From Gibbula magus (taxonomy: Eukaryota > Mollusca > Gastropoda > Trochida > Trochidae): a stretch of DNA of 64,000 bases. Below the pieces are notes generated by a model that was given only the letters and a program-made list of their open reading frames with translations, was not told the DNA's origin and did not search any database. Where the stretch lies: NCBI GenBank assembly GCA_936450465.1, contig OW388293.1, positions 45,543,040-45,607,039 of the forward strand, in the 5' to 3' direction. Positions 1 through 12,800 of the stretch are shown here, piece after piece (the stretch's first letter is position 1; the number at the start of each line of letters is the position of its first letter). Both the position numbers and the translations under genes were made by a program.

Positions 1-27
1 ATAAGTTTATTGCTCCATTGCTGAACG

Positions 28-32
<5 letters not shown>

Positions 33-84
<52 letters not shown>
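33..84. repeat. (TA)n microsatellite
   Basis: An uninterrupted run of about 26 TA dinucleotides. It lies in the intron and is probably length-polymorphic. Confidence 0.97.
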
Positions 85-86
<2 letters not shown>

Positions 87-234
87 GTGCGAATAATCTT
101 TTAAAAATGACAATGTCCAGGTTATTGGTTCTTTAGAGAACACTTATGTTTTGTTTTTGGCATTGTAACGAACTAAATACGACAGCTGATCTATATAACC
201 AACTACCAACTCATTGTTGCCAGCAAAGTATGGT

Positions 235-334
235 TGAAATAATGACCGCTGACCGAGTGAATATCTGTGATAACCATCGAGCGGTACGCGAGATGGTTAT
301 CACAGATATTCACGAGGTCGAGGTCATTATTTCA
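235..334. repeat. 100-bp palindrome, start of an inserted repeat
   Basis: Two arms face each other: GAGTGAATATCTGTGATAAC at 257-276, with its reverse complement at 295-314, and outer arms carrying AAATAATGACC and GGTCATTATTT, around a loop of about 13 bases. The paralogous intron in copy 3 (around 52560) runs straight through this point without it, so it belongs to an insertion made after the duplication. A sequence of the same design, starting AAATAATGACC, lies at 59287-59352. Confidence 0.85.
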
Positions 335-346
335 CATACACCACAT

Positions 347-650
347 GGTTATCATTCATTCCATACACAAAGTAGACATAAATTGGTACCCATATATAAA
401 TATGTATATATTATACTAGAAAATATAAATACAGCCAAGACACAAAAGAATGAACACTTATCTGTATGGATCCTCGGTAGCTACATTGGTAAAGCCGCTG
501 CTCTAACGATATAGAGGTCCAGGGTTCGAATCCCACTTTCGCTACTTACAAAATTTTCATTTCAATTTTGACAAATTTTACAAGTCCATCTGTTTCCGTA
601 GGTTGAATATCTCATAACCGACCATGGTGGTTATCTAAAAAAACTACCTC
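347..650 (+). mobile_element. tRNA-like SINE-type repeat, copy 1
   Basis: Bases 470-545 have a tRNA-like layout, with an A-box-like segment (GGTAGCTACATTGGTAAAGC) and a B box (GGTTCGAATCC). The same sequence, including 110 bases on the 5' side and the 3' tail with AATATCTCATAAC, recurs at 59508-59785. Two dispersed copies with an internal Pol III promoter indicate a SINE or tRNA-derived element rather than a functional tRNA gene. Both copies sit next to a palindrome that starts AAATAATGACC, so the palindrome and the tRNA-like part may be one composite element. Confidence 0.7.
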
Positions 651-759
651 TGATATTGACCTGATGACCACACCACGTGGTGTTTACTGAAATACATGAA
701 GATCTCAATTTTAAACGAACCAATTAAGTGGCTTGTTTCTAGTGTCTTCGAGTTGATTT

Positions 760-2345
760 GCTATGAACATTTAATATTATATTGATGATTGAAATGTTTA
801 AAGAGAGTGCTGCCTACAATCATCAAAACAGAAAACATTTGGACGTTCACATGTATTCGTTTGCGAAGAGCTAGATGTTAACGTTAAAACTATTTAAGTA
901 CTACACGTAGGTATCCGAAAATTAGCTACCTCTACGTTTTCAAACTATTATCTGAGTCACACCATGGCAGTACTCATAATACGCCCCGCCCCATCAAAAT
1001 ATAATTATAAAACGACCTCGAACGAAACAGACAATTGTAACTGTTGTAGTATTCAAACTACGATGCAAGTATGTTGATACACCGTTCGCAGTATGATGAA
1101 CTCGTTCTTACCCCGTCCTCAGACAGTTGCCTTAAATTCAATTGCAATGCATTTTTCACAAGAATGACAGATTATTACCACTACAGACATTATATGTCGG
1201 AATCAATTGAGCATGAAATCGAGACAATATACACTTGCAATTGATCATTAAGACGATTTTAATTTACCAATTTTAACAATGTCACAATTAGCACGGCGAA
1301 CACTTTGAGAAATCATTGAGGCATGACTGTGATTAAACACAGACGAGTCCGTGCAGTCCATGGCGCCTCATTAATCAATTAATGATGACTATCACTACCG
1401 CTAGATGAGTTTATGAGGTGTGTTAAATCGCCGAAAACACATCTTTATGCAATAATTATGTAATTGTCATCTGCGGAATTACCTAGTTGGATATCTAATC
1501 ATTCGATATATTGAACATTTAAGTTGTTTGATTGAAGATTTGTTAGTGAAATTTAAAATGAAAATGTTGCGAATGTACGTTGAATTATGACTATCGCCGA
1601 TAATGAGATTACTCCAGTGACGTCACAGAAGTCATATCTACAGGGGCCAGAACCCCGGAGACTTTCATTCTGGTCATCGGGGCTAAATTAGGCGTTTTTT
1701 TAAATAGCCGTATATAAGTAAATTATGAACCGATTTCAGAAATTTAAAATCAAGCAATTGTCAAATTTTCATCCCATTTTAATGAATCCGAATGTGACCA
1801 TACATCATTAATCTATACTTGAAAGGGAGAGTGAATTTTTCATGACGTTTTGTGTCAGATCGAACCCTCCTCTGCTAGTGTATTTATGGACTACATCCAG
1901 GGGCAAAAGAAACGATATCATATAAAGAACAAGCTAATATTTCAATCCACGAGCAACACATACGACTGAAAAACATCACCTCTTGTTTTCAGAAGCCATG
2001 AAACTAAATTTGAAATTTCAAAACATTATCTGTTAATAATTCTAGGAAACACATGTTTCCAATCTCCTGAACTATACGAGATAGAGACAAAAGATTCCGT
2101 TTTGGCTTGTTTAATGACGTTCTACGGTATTGATGCGTCAACAAATGTATGTTCAAGAAGCTCAAGTAAGTAAAAAACGTTAGGCTTAGCTCAATCAAAA
2201 TTGGTTTGTAAAACAATCATCATATATAGATGTGCTTTTTTTCAAGTTTTTGAGATTTATTTTGAGTCTTGTTCATTGAAACGAAGCATAACATATTGTT
2301 CCGACGCAGAACTAAACAACTTTGACGCCTACATCAATCCAACTT
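760..2345 (+). repeat. Paralogous intron-1 block shared by the three gene copies
   Basis: This segment matches 24990-26612 in copy 2 almost throughout, and 52718-53305 in copy 3. Copy 3 lacks an internal stretch of about 700 bases relative to copy 2. The similarity is high for non-coding sequence and stays collinear with the exons, so it reflects segmental duplication and not a dispersed repeat. No open frame within it is conserved between the copies. Confidence 0.85.
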
Positions 2346-4008
2346 GAGACTTTTTCGGGACGTTTCCATAAAAACGCAATTTAAGACCTAGCTGACTAAA
2401 ACAAGTTCAGGGAACCAACATATATAAACATTATCTGTAGATGTGCTTTTTTCTTTCTTTCGGCTTTTATTTTTTCCCCGTCTCCATGGAAACCCTATTT
2501 AAATGTTTAAAAACCTCAAAACCGTACAAATTATTTCAACCAAACTGTGTGCAGATTTGTTTATTAGAGTTTACAAATTCTTCGGACTATTTTTTTTGCT
2601 TTTTCCATGAAACGCTTTTTCAATTCTCAATAAAAAACTATTAGACACAATTTAATAAAACTTAGTATGTGAAACAATCAGATGTGTTGAGTTCCTTTTG
2701 AGGTTTTCAACTTATTTGGCTTTTAACATTCGGCTGTTTTCATGGAGAACGGAACTTTAAAACAGTAGGGCTTGACTAAATTAAACTTGGGATGTGCATG
2801 AATGTATTATCAATTGGTTGAATAGCTGTAGGGTCAGAACAACTTACAACACAAGTGAGTGATGATTGGAATATAGCTTCATCGGCATTCTTCAATTATG
2901 TCACAATTTTCCACTCGTGCGGGCCATATATAGAGATTATTACCCGAGGAAGTGTGTTATATGACGTGTGTGACGTGACGACTGGGAATTTTTGTATTGC
3001 ACGAGTTTTGTAAAAGTCATATGACACACTTTCAAGTGATTCTTTATTGCCCGTTTCATTCCTTTTGATTTGCGTAAAAATAGTCAGACATCCGCCTACT
3101 TCTCTTGCGAAGGCAAGCTACAGTGACGTCACGAAAAAACCGTTTTATGACGTCACAGATGGCAAAATACGGGAAGCCTCGGTGAAACAATCATTGCTAG
3201 GCAATTGTGAAATGTGCACATGTGCTCATATAAAAAAAATAAATCCTCGATTATTTTCAACCATATCCCTACTATAATGGACTCTTTCTGCGTGTTACTT
3301 CTTTTCTAAATGGCGGATAAATAGCATGTCGTCACAAAAATAATGACGGAAATGAATTTTACCCCTGACCAAGGGCCCGGGGCATATACTAATGGCAAGG
3401 ATTCCATCCATTTGAAATCATTTTTCGTCCGGCCGGTTACAGAAATCTATTCATCCGATTCTTTAAAACTTTCCACAAATCTCTGACACTACCGGGAGAG
3501 GTTACATTTGCTCATTGCAAGTGATAACTGATAAATGTTGAATTTTTCGAATATTTCTGAAATATTTTATATTGATACTCATGTTCAGACATCTCAAATT
3601 GTCCGACGACAACTATTCATTCGATATTTGTCTTCGCACTAATCTTCTATACTACTAGGAGAGGTGCAGTACTGAATAATTTTCTCAATTCATCTACCTC
3701 TGACCTCCTAATTGTTTTTAAATCCCTTTTCTTCTATATGATGGAAAGACAAATCTGTTTTAGTTGAACAATGATGGTAACGAGGATCCGGAGTAAATAT
3801 TTAAAGTTTTGTGTTGACTGTGCGTGTAAATGAGACATGCAAATTTTGTTTCTACACATGTAAAATGATGTTGCTCGATTTTAATTAGAATCTAGTATTT
3901 CTGTAATAATTGGCGAATGAGGATGTTGAGTGTAAGTTTTGGTGTGAAGAACATTCTGGGATACTTGTATTTCTTGTGATTTGACATACCATTTTTCATT
4001 GCTTTTCA
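2346..4008. other. Intronic stretch without recognisable features
   Basis: AT-rich intron sequence. The short open frames show no domain, and none is conserved in the paralogous introns. A few TGACGTCA-type motifs near 3120-3165 could be CRE-like, but such motifs are common in this AT-rich DNA. Confidence 0.5.
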
Positions 4009-5000
4009 CTATCCCACCTCTTCTAAAACAATAATTTTGGTTTTACTTAAATTGATCTTCATTCCATATTTATCACAAAATCTTGCTACACAGTCAATAT
4101 GCTTTTGCAATCTTCCAACACTGTCGCTCACGTTAGAAATATCATCAGCGAACATCAGAGAAGTTATGTTATCAAAAGCTTCATTTACAAAACTTCCTTT
4201 GTATTCCTCAGCCTTGAGCATGACTGTTAACTCATTGATGAAAAGAGTGAAAATGAGAGGACTGATCACGTGCTAACCGTACAGGAAAAATAGTCAGTTA
4301 ATGTTAATTTCTCTGCTAGTACAACAGATTTTAGTTGGTTATACATAGATGGGATGACTCTAAACATCTTCCCCTTTAATCCATGTTGAAGAAGAACATA
4401 TTTCATAAGACTGTCAAAAGCCTTTGTGAAGTCTATAAATATACAGTAAAAACGACCACTTCACTTAGACAGACACTTTTGAGCCAAAGAGTAGAGAGTA
4501 AAACTATGATCAACTGTGCTTCGACCTTGGCTATAACCACACTGCTCTTCGTCAAGGATTTCATTGTCTTCACACCATGCAACCAGCCTGTTATTCAGTA
4601 TTTAGTGAACGTTTTTCGTATTACAGATAGAAGAGAGATGCCTCTGTAATTGTTAGGATCTGATTTACTTCCTTTCTTGTGTAATGAAAACGCTACAGCC
4701 TCGCCCTAACCTATTGGGAAGATTCCCGAGTTTAACACACCATTGAATAGCTTTTGAGAATATGTTAGGAGTTCAGCGCACCCATGCTTCAAATGGTCAT
4801 TTAACACACCATCTGCACCAGGAGTTTGGGCATTTGTAAGATTTCTTAAAGTCAATTCTATTTCCTTCAACGAAATTTCAGAGTCTAAACAATCATCAAA
4901 AACAGATTCCTCTTCTGAATATGTGATATATATACCAGTATGATTAATATCCTGATTTATCAAGTCTGAATACTGGTTCAAGACATTTTTAACATGGGTG
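4009..5000 (-). pseudogene. Non-LTR retrotransposon (LINE) reverse transcriptase relic
   Basis: Read on the minus strand, three stretches in different frames together cover a LINE-type reverse transcriptase. The N-terminal fingers lie at 4706-4981 and include TPGADG. Around 4460-4660 there are NYRGISLLS and EEQCGYSQGRST, and around 4400-4460 there is a palm segment resembling FIDFTKAFDS. The catalytic FADD box and the following primer-grip region lie at 4009-4269. Frame changes and stops between the pieces show that it is dead. The endonuclease and the C-terminal end are absent. It lies antisense inside intron 1 of the secreted-protein gene. The clade cannot be fixed by eye. Confidence 0.85.
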
Positions 5001-5291
5001 TTAAACTCGTCGGTTACATTAAAGTGTGATTCTTGAAGGAGTGAGTTAATGTAATTGTGTCATACATCTGGGGAAATATAATTATGTCTATTACTACCTC
5101 TAGTGAAGGATTTTAGCTTTTTCATAGTTCTTTTGGATTCGAAGTGCTAATTGCTCATATATTGAGGTATTATGCCTAGGTATATATGTACTATGTATTA
5201 TAAAACAATGGATGCATTTTAAAGCCGTTTAACAATAATAACTCCAACTGAAGCGATAATATTTCATCGTTTTCCTTATTTTTATTGACAG

Positions 5292-5516
5292 CATTCTCGT
5301 TCAAATTGGATTTATCTTCCGGAAGCATTACTGGTACACTTCCGGCGTGGGTCACATGGCACCAGACACTGAATGGATCTGTCACCTGTTCTATGCGTGG
5401 CACTCTGAAGATCAACATGACTGATAGTACCGATGTCAGATTCGTCTTCAAATTTGCAAGCACAACGAATGGTTGGTTGATGAACATCGGTGACTCGAGC
5501 ACTAACGATGGAGATG
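5292..5516 (+). CDS. Secreted-protein paralog copy 1, exon 2
   Basis: The acceptor TTGACAG precedes the exon and the donor GTGAGA follows it. Phase is 1 at both ends (G|CA entering, G|GG leaving), as in the other two copies. It encodes the first half of the mature protein: the opening AFSFKLDL, a conserved PxWVTW segment, one conserved cysteine before RGTLKINMT, the N-glycosylation sequon NMT, and the closing GWLMNIGDSSTNDGDG. A second sequon, NGS, is specific to this copy. The alternating hydrophobic pattern suggests a beta-sandwich, possibly lectin-like, but I do not recognise the family and assign no function. Open frames on the opposite strand are shadows of this exon. Confidence 0.85.
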
Positions 5517-6025
5517 GTGAGAAACAATCCACTGGAGTACCATTTCATTTACTTCACTAATGATTTTAAATGTTTCTTCTCTTTTATTGCAGTGATGATA
5601 TTAATCTTCTGGAGAATGTTCCATTTCAGTCACATAATACTGATGAGCAAATGGACATGATTGTATTCGTAAAGATTTTCGATAATTATATATAATTAAC
5701 CTCCTTGATATAATAATGGGACCCATTTTCAACTCACAGTGGAGTTTACACACGTTGTCTAGTAATCCACCCATCCGTGTACGTCTTCACTCGTGTTATA
5801 CATTATTTCAATTCCTAATGAACATAATTCGTCAAGTAACGTGACATTTCAAAACAAGAAAGTCACAAATGCTCAAGTCCGAAAGTGATATCAAATGGCT
5901 AATAAAGTTTGACTTTAATTTTCTTGTATCAAATACTTGAAACTAATATTGGCTACAGAAGGGATAGGACAATTTTATGACTTTATGGCCAAGTGTTGAG
6001 TTGTACATTTATTTATTGCTTACAG
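5517..6025 (+). other. Intron 2 of copy 1
   Basis: A 509-base GT-AG intron, the shortest of the three homologous introns (about 1.0 kb in copy 2 and 7.9 kb in copy 3). It holds no inserted element and probably approximates the ancestral length. Confidence 0.8.
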
Positions 6026-6369
6026 GGGGAGATGATGGCACTCAGGAGAGAAACTGCGAAGCCCAAGTTTATGGGAGTACGTTTGCAGTGTTCAGAAACG
6101 AGCAGCTGCCTGGCCTAGCGTACTCGTACCGGTCTGTTGGGAATGACTTGTCTGTGATCGTAAAAGATGGGTACATCAGCTGGGACAAATTAGCTGGAGA
6201 ATCGTGGTCTCTGTCTAACACTAACCTCTACTACGCACTGGGCAAACAGCCCGACGCTATAGGCGGTGCCAACAAAGTCATCTACTTTGGCATGAACCAA
6301 GTAGTGAAAGGAACCAACATAGGTAATGGCCTTTGCAGCGTCGATATCACTTTCGACGTGGCTAAGTAA
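6026..6369 (+). CDS. Secreted-protein paralog copy 1, terminal exon 3
   Basis: The acceptor TTGCTTACAG is followed by an open frame ending in TAA at 6369. The exon opens with an acidic linker (GGDDGTQER), then NCEAQV with a conserved cysteine, DLSVIVKDGYISW, LYYALG, a glycine-rich strand YFGMNQVVKG and the ending GLCSVDITFDVAK. With a signal exon like those of copies 2 and 3 the precursor would be about 204 aa. The mature protein would have three conserved cysteines, an odd number, which leaves one free or pairing between chains. The alignment with copy 3 stays in frame throughout, which supports a real gene. Confidence 0.88.
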
Positions 6370-6384
6370 ACAGCTTATGAAATG

Positions 6385-6390
6385 AATAAA
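6385..6390 (+). terminator. Poly(A) signal of copy 1
   Basis: AATAAA lies 16 bases after the stop codon. The surrounding sequence, continuing into AACGTTTTGTTGCATTTG, is conserved at the 3' ends of copies 2 and 3. The 3' UTR is therefore unusually short. Confidence 0.8.
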
Positions 6391-6963
6391 ACGTGAATTT
6401 CTAACGAACGTTTTGTTGCATTTGATTTTGGACAGCTGTTGGCATCAATTCTTGCTGCAGGGTAGCTTATCGTCTGCCCGGGAGTTTACATCCAGGGAAA
6501 ATATTGAAATCATCTACAATGTATGTACATCCACATGTATCTGCGAAAATCAACCAATTGACGTAAGGTCAACTTCACTCGATTCCAATATAAAAACCCT
6601 TTAACTAATTTCGAACATCTTAAAAAGATCTTATCTTAAAATATCTATAAAATGTTGAAATTCTATTGGGATTCAATACATTTACCTTTCATCTTCACCA
6701 CTTCAGATTTGACAGGCTCATGTGGCTAATGGCTTGCTTACCATTCCAGGTCTTTGCTCATGAATGCTTTTCAGTTTTTAGTCCGGTCTCCTAGTGTTAA
6801 ATCGAATATGATGGTTTTAATCACCAGGATGCCTTGACACGTACTCGTAATTCTGTTTCATCATACAAAACCTATCAATGGTTGTTTTTATGCCCCTCAT
6901 TCAGAAATTCCGGGTATATCAATTTCCACCTGTCTGTCTGTTAGAGTGTCCAAAAAACGTTAT

Positions 6964-7340
6964 TTTTGATTGGTCAGTGATAGGCCTTTGATACTTCACA
7001 TATGCATCTACATGTGATGAGACCTGTTATATGAGGTCATCATTGACCTTGGTGCAGAAACTAATTTTCGAAACCTTTAACCTTGGTCATAACTTTTGAT
7101 TGGTCAGTTATAGGCCTTTAATACCTGATATGTGTATTCAATGCGGTGAGACCTTTTAGATGCGGTCATCATATTTTACTTTGTGGCCTTGACCTTGGTG
7201 CAAGAACCATTTTCGAATGTCCATAAATTTTGATTGGTCAGTTATAGGGCTTTTATACTTCACACATGCATCTATTGTGGTAATTCTTTTAATAATTGTA
7301 ACCCAGTCCAAAAATTGTATTGATCTGTGATTCAACTTTG
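6964..7340. repeat. Imperfect tandem repeat, three units of ~130 bp
   Basis: The motif TTTTGATTGGTCAGTKATAGG starts at 6964, 7094 and 7228. Each time it is followed by a variant of the same sequence with a GACCTTGGTGCA element. The units have diverged and no coding frame runs through them. Bases 6440-6960 show nothing recognisable. Confidence 0.75.
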
Positions 7341-7533
7341 ATATTGAAACATATCATTCACCTGGGCTATTAGCACTTATCTTTGATATTGAAATTCCAA
7401 ACTATGCGAGGACAGTGTTAAACAAACACATATTGTTTCGTAGAAAGACAAAGGCTGATGATTTTAGGGGGTATCCATCACTGTAAGCATTCGCCTGACA
7501 TAAACGAGGCGAGTATTTCATTATTTTATGTTG

Positions 7534-7896
7534 TTAAAAGGACACTAGTACGTTCTTTGGAAATTTTTTTTCCTTCAAAATTCCAATTTATAATGATAGT
7601 TTATGTCATTTATATTTACTCTATAGTGTAAAACATCTTATTACACAAACCAAGTTCCCGTAGTGGTAAAAACGGTGTTGCGTATAAAGCAAAAATTGTA
7701 AGGCGGCCATTTTATTGTGAACACATTTTATTATTTTGAATGACAAACACGATTCTCATGGCTTTACGGAGCCATGTACACTAATTTGTAAACTTGATTT
7801 TCCGAAGAGGGAAAGGTGGTTTACTATTGGTGACATTATTTTCAAATACATTTCATTGACTTATTTTATCGAAAAAACGTGCTACTGTCCCTTTAA
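7534..7896. mobile_element. TTAA-flanked MITE, copy 1
   Basis: The element is 363 bp with its target site, flanked by TTAA on both sides. Its inverted ends read AAGGACACTAGTACGTTCTT on the left and AGGGACAGTAGCACGTTTTT on the right. A second copy lies at 27234-27583, in intron 2 of gene copy 2. The TTAA target and short inverted ends fit a piggyBac-mobilised non-autonomous element. The superfamily call rests only on the target site and size; no transposase is present. Confidence 0.75.
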
Positions 7897-7949
7897 ACTC
7901 AAGGATTTTCTAAAAACTGAAACAAGACCTATTGACCCTGTGAGGAAGA

Positions 7950-9862
7950 AAGAGGGGACGAAGAACGAAGAACAGAATACACAATTTTAGTTCTTCGTTC
8001 TTCGTTATATCTTTGTAATTCAATTATTAAAATTTGACTACAACCGATTGGATGAGGGTCCGCTGATCACGAGATAGAGCTGCCAGAACCTTGTCACGAG
8101 CCCATTATATTATCTCTGTAATAAACATACAACACTATGCAATAAAAAGGCTTTCAGGACACAGACGGAATCAACAGTAATGTTAAATTTTTCGATGATC
8201 AAATAACCAACAACCAAAGAGAAATATTGTTTGAGTTCTTCATTTCTCGAAACACTAGAAAACTGGAATATCTACAATGTAGTTATAACACAATCAATTT
8301 ATTTTACCTACACCAGTGTGAGATGAAGGGTATAAACAGAACAAAATCAAACATCAGTCAGTAAAGAAACTCTGGCTGATTATTCCTGTTTAGTTTTTCA
8401 CTTTTCGAAAAAAAGGAATAACTGGAAAACTGGTATGATCTAAAATATCCCAGTTTTGTAGAAGAACGAAACATTGGACAGTATTAATTTTCATTACCTA
8501 CACCAATGTAAGATGATCGGCCGACGGGATATTTGAACGCCAGTTAGTAAAAAGACTATCGCTGTTAGAACCCTGCCTTTAACTCACTTACTTGAATCCC
8601 TTATAAAGTTGTTCGTTCTTCGAAGAACGAAGAAATAGACAGTATTGAATATTTTAGTTCTTCGTTCTTCGTTTTTCATTCTTTGTTATAATACACTTTC
8701 ATTATTTTACCTGCACTATTGGGTGGGTGGTCGGATAATCAGTGGATATGATAGCTTCAGTCTGTAAATAAAAATTGGCTGATATATTCCTGCTTTGTTC
8801 TTCATATTCGAAGAACGAAGAACTAGAAACGGGGACATTTTTAGTTGTTCGTTCTTCGAAGAACGAAGAACTAAACAGTATGGAATATTTTAGTTCTTCT
8901 TTCTTCGTTCTTCGTTCTTCTGTCTTTGTTATAATACACTTACATTATTTTACCTACACTAGTGTAAGGTGGTCGGACAATCAGGGGATATTGCAACTTC
9001 AGTTAGTAAATAAACTGTGGTTAATAGATTCCTAATTTGTTCTTCATATTCGAAGAACGAAGAACTAGAAACGGGGACATTTTTAGTTGTTCGTTCTTCG
9101 AAGAACGAAGAACTAAACAGTATGGAATATTTTAGTTCTTTGTTCTTGATCTTCATTCTTTGTTATAATACACTTACATTATTTTACCTATACTAGTGTA
9201 ATGTGGTCGGACAATCAAGGGATATTGCAACTTCAGTCAGTCAATAAACTGTGGCTGATATATTCCTGATTTGTTCTTCATTTCCGAAGAACGAAGAACT
9301 AGAAAACCGGGTTATCTCAGTTGTTCGTTCTTCGAAGAACGAATAACTAGACAGTATGGTATATTTTAGTTCTTCGTTCTTGTTGTAATACACTTACTCT
9401 ACTTTACCTTTACTAGTGTAAGGTGGTTGGACAATCAGGGGATATGTTAACTTCAGTCGGTATAAACTTTTGATGATATGTGCCTGCTTTGTTCTTCATA
9501 TTCGAAGAACAAAGAACTAGAAAACTTGGATGTTTTAGTTGTTCGTTCTTCGAAGAACGGAGACCTAGACAGTATGGAATATTTTAGTTCTTCGTTCTTC
9601 GGTTTTTTTATACTTCGTTGTAACAGACTTACTCTACGTTACCTATACTAGTGTAATGTGGTCGGACAACAGGGGATATTGCAATTAAATAAACTGTGGT
9701 TGATAGATTACTGATTTGTTCTTCATTTTCGAAGAACGAAGAACTAGAAAACTGTGATGTTTTAGTTGTACGTTATTCGTTTACTCTACTTTACCGACAC
9801 CAGTGTAAGGTTGTCGGACTTCAACTTGCAACTTCAGTCAGTAAATAAAATCAGGCTAATGA
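7950..9862 (+). repeat. Satellite array A: ~235-bp units rich in GTTCTTCGAAGAAC palindromes
   Basis: The landmark CTAGTGTAAGGTGGTCGGAC, or a variant of it, recurs near 8308, 8508, 8717, 8959, 9194, 9413, 9650 and 9802, giving about eight units. Each unit carries the perfect palindrome TTCTTCGAAGAA flanked by further GAAGAAC and GTTCTTC words. The first units have drifted most. Open frames here (runs of Ser, Phe, Glu, Asn) are artefacts of the repeat. The same unit occurs reversed at 13021-14075. Confidence 0.9.
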
Positions 9863-12800
9863 AGCCGAACCTCGGATACACTCGACTGGCTATCACGCAA
9901 ACACATCATATCAATTACTATGATTTTCATTAGTATGAGTTACATGTACTTTACAATGCTACACCTTCAGCACAACAAGAATGAGCTGCATTAGTTACAT
10001 TCTGAACATAACTCACGCATTCATATATAATAAAATAGCTGATTAGTCATACTATACATATAGATACGGTATTAGCTCATCGGGCGTCGTCCATTTTCTT
10101 TTCACATTTTCTCCTCTAGACCTGCTACACCCCCAAAGCTGAAATTTGTTTGGGAGGTACCTTGCATCTAGGGGATCTTATTTTGTACTGTTTATTATAT
10201 TACATTATGTCTGAAGCGTAACATCACATTATATAGGAAAGGTAATAAATACAAGACTGAAGTCGTTTCCGAGTCATATCATTAATAATCATTAATGATA
10301 CTTACGAATTTGTGTTTGATTATCTGACGAGCGAAACAAAACACATCCACTCCTTTCATAATAATTGTATTACCCGGGAGATGTTAATTATTCTAATTCT
10401 GTATTAATACTGCTGTGTTCATCTTTTACATTTCTATTTATGTGTATATTTAAGAAATAGATTTCATAATGTATTTGTTCACATATAAACGGTTTGAAAA
10501 GTATAGATAAAGTATAAAGTATATATATAAAGTTATACTGGTAAATATGCCAGAGCTTGTCGACAGCAATCATACAACCGTTTAACTTAAACACTCAAAC
10601 TGTTTATAAGCCAGTGAAAAAAACACATTGTAACATCTATTTCTTCTAAATTCACACCTTACTTTTAAAGCAAATGTTTAATCAGTAAACAATGTTAAAA
10701 AATTGATGCAAAACATGTCCAATGCATTTTAACACAAATGTTTAGTCTTAACTTAAATCAGGCACCAAGCCCCGCCCACAACACTACAGCATTTGTCATG
10801 TGTCATCACGCGCAAAATGTAATTCACAGGAAATATTAAAATATCTAATATATGGCTCTTACGTTCTGTTTAAACTAACGTTTAACTACTAATATAATTC
10901 TCGTTTGAAGGTTTTTTAAAAGTATACATAAGAAAACAGCATGTGATAGCATTGTCATAATTGAGCAGTATTTCCGAAGATTATTTTGTGTAAACTTTAT
11001 AGTATGAAGGTCATAATAACGAGAAATATTATATCACAAATGGCCGTGCTCAAAGCGTTACATCCATTATTACCCTGGTATACAGACCAACATCGTTCCT
11101 TTTTAATTCTGAGCTCCCCTTGAAGTATGCAACCTGAGCTACCAATTAAGGCGCTTGAAGGTCAACTGTCACATTGCCTTCACTTCCAAATATGCAGGTA
11201 CTCAATTGTACTGCTGAGTGAACAGAGGCACATTTCGTCCCTTGCCCAAAGTGACACAACGAGCCTCACAGCTCATGTCTGAGTGTGGGGCAGGGAATCA
11301 CCCTTTAAACTCTCAGTTTATCCAACAATGAGGCGGGTAACCCACCCATCCAGCGATCCATGCCCGTTGTTGCTGAACTTAAGTGATAGCGGTCGACTGA
11401 GCTATGCAGGGGACCACGTGTCACTAAGTGCCACCACCAATAGGGTATCCTTTTCAACTGTCAATGTCGTGTTCATGATAATATATACCGGTTATGTGAT
11501 CTGGTTTAGTCCACTCAGCAGAGAGCATATATCATATATAATTTCAATGCATGAATTGATATTTACATGTTTACCTACGATTGTTTTATTGATATCCTGT
11601 ATATCTCGCAATTTGTGCAGTGTGTTGGAACACTGTATAAAGAGCTAGAGAAAGGATGATGGTCGATCAGGATAGTAGAAAAGCAATGCCGTCTACAGCT
11701 ATTGCATACATGAATATAAACAAATGCGCAAATTATAAACAAACCTGAAAATGGACTACTTTCTTCTTTCGGCTGTTAATTCTCTTCGACAGCTGCCTTA
11801 TAATACCTGCTCACGCCTGCTTGTCACATTCGATTATGCCATTAAAATCTGTTAAATAGTAACTTAGTGTCACGTAACTTCATCAGATTGAAAGTTATTT
11901 ACAATATCATTGTTTATTTACTATTTAAATGCAATATACCTTGAATACATTTTGCTTGAGGTAACCTAAAATAAGAAGCAAAATAAGCAACCACCGAAAA
12001 GTATCATATTCAATCAACGAGTGATTGTAAAGACTGAAACAATAACGTTTGATAATACATGACTCCAACAACACACATAATGTTAATTTAACGTCATTTA
12101 CAAATTCTTTTAAATTTCATTACACTGTTACTCTTATGTATATATGCTGGTTATGTCCGTGCAAATCATAAATTATTAGAACATTAAAAAATATGCCGCA
12201 ACTTATTCTCAATGTGATGATATTATGCTTAAAATGTATAAACGCTCTATACGTCTGAAATCATTTAGATAAAAATCCTATACATATGATGACAGATGAA
12301 TCACCATATGCATTTTGTAAAAGCTAGTTGAAATGACACCATCATGATATGGCACACGGTGCTATTAGTTACATTTTAATGTTACTTTTCATACACGTTT
12401 CAGACAAAACTGGTTTAAGACATGAAATTTCGAACTCTACGATCCACATAAAAACTCAGTTACGATGAAACCATAGTTGATGATTTAGCGTATACATATT
12501 ACTGTTCATGTTCTACAAATCCAAATCCCCTCTAACCATTGAATCACGTGCACGTGCACACCCATTCGATAATTGACATAGAAGAAGTAATGAAACGTTT
12601 ATCATTTACTCGCCTTTAACATTCGTTTTAACAGGATAAAGATAAGCAAGGGTCGTTTTTCGATATCATGACATTAATCGACCTTGACTATTTTCGATCA
12701 CAATTAGAAATTAGATTATGTTTGGGAGACATTTACGAATATCTGCAGAAACCGATCATCTACAGTAAAAGCTTGTAAAAAGGTGTTGAAAATTGCTTTG

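Larger units (their letters stand above)
1..5291 (+). other. Intron 1 (3' part) of secreted-protein paralog copy 1
   Basis: No signal-peptide exon like those of copies 2 and 3 is found before exon 2 at 5292. Bases from about 85 to 220 match the start of intron 1 of copy 3 (52385-52570), so the window opens inside this intron and exon 1 lies upstream of base 1. The intron holds a (TA)n tract, a palindrome, a tRNA-like repeat and a LINE relic, listed separately. Stretches 560-760 and 2346-4008 contain no coding or RNA feature that I can support. Confidence 0.7.

Noticed and set aside
470..545. Functional tRNA gene here, at 57734-57803 or at 59625-59700
   Set aside because: Acceptor stems do not pair well, the sequences are repeated with shared non-tRNA flanks, and they end in SINE bodies.
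3120..3165. Pair of TGACGTCA sites as a CRE-type enhancer
   Set aside because: GTGACGTCA/TGACGTCAT words occur in many places of the window, including transposon repeats, so there is no specific support.
5191..5532. Antisense open frames over exon 2 of copies 1, 2 and 3 (about 80-130 aa)
   Set aside because: They recur only because the sense exon is conserved; they carry no domain and are shadows of the coding strand.
8775..9156. Open frames and possible heat-shock elements in the GAAGAAC satellite
   Set aside because: The frames are repeat translations. The TTC and GAA triplets are not spaced by two bases as heat-shock factor sites require.
11283..11648. 121-aa open frame as a gene
   Set aside because: No domain, no conserved counterpart and unremarkable composition; chance frame in spacer DNA.
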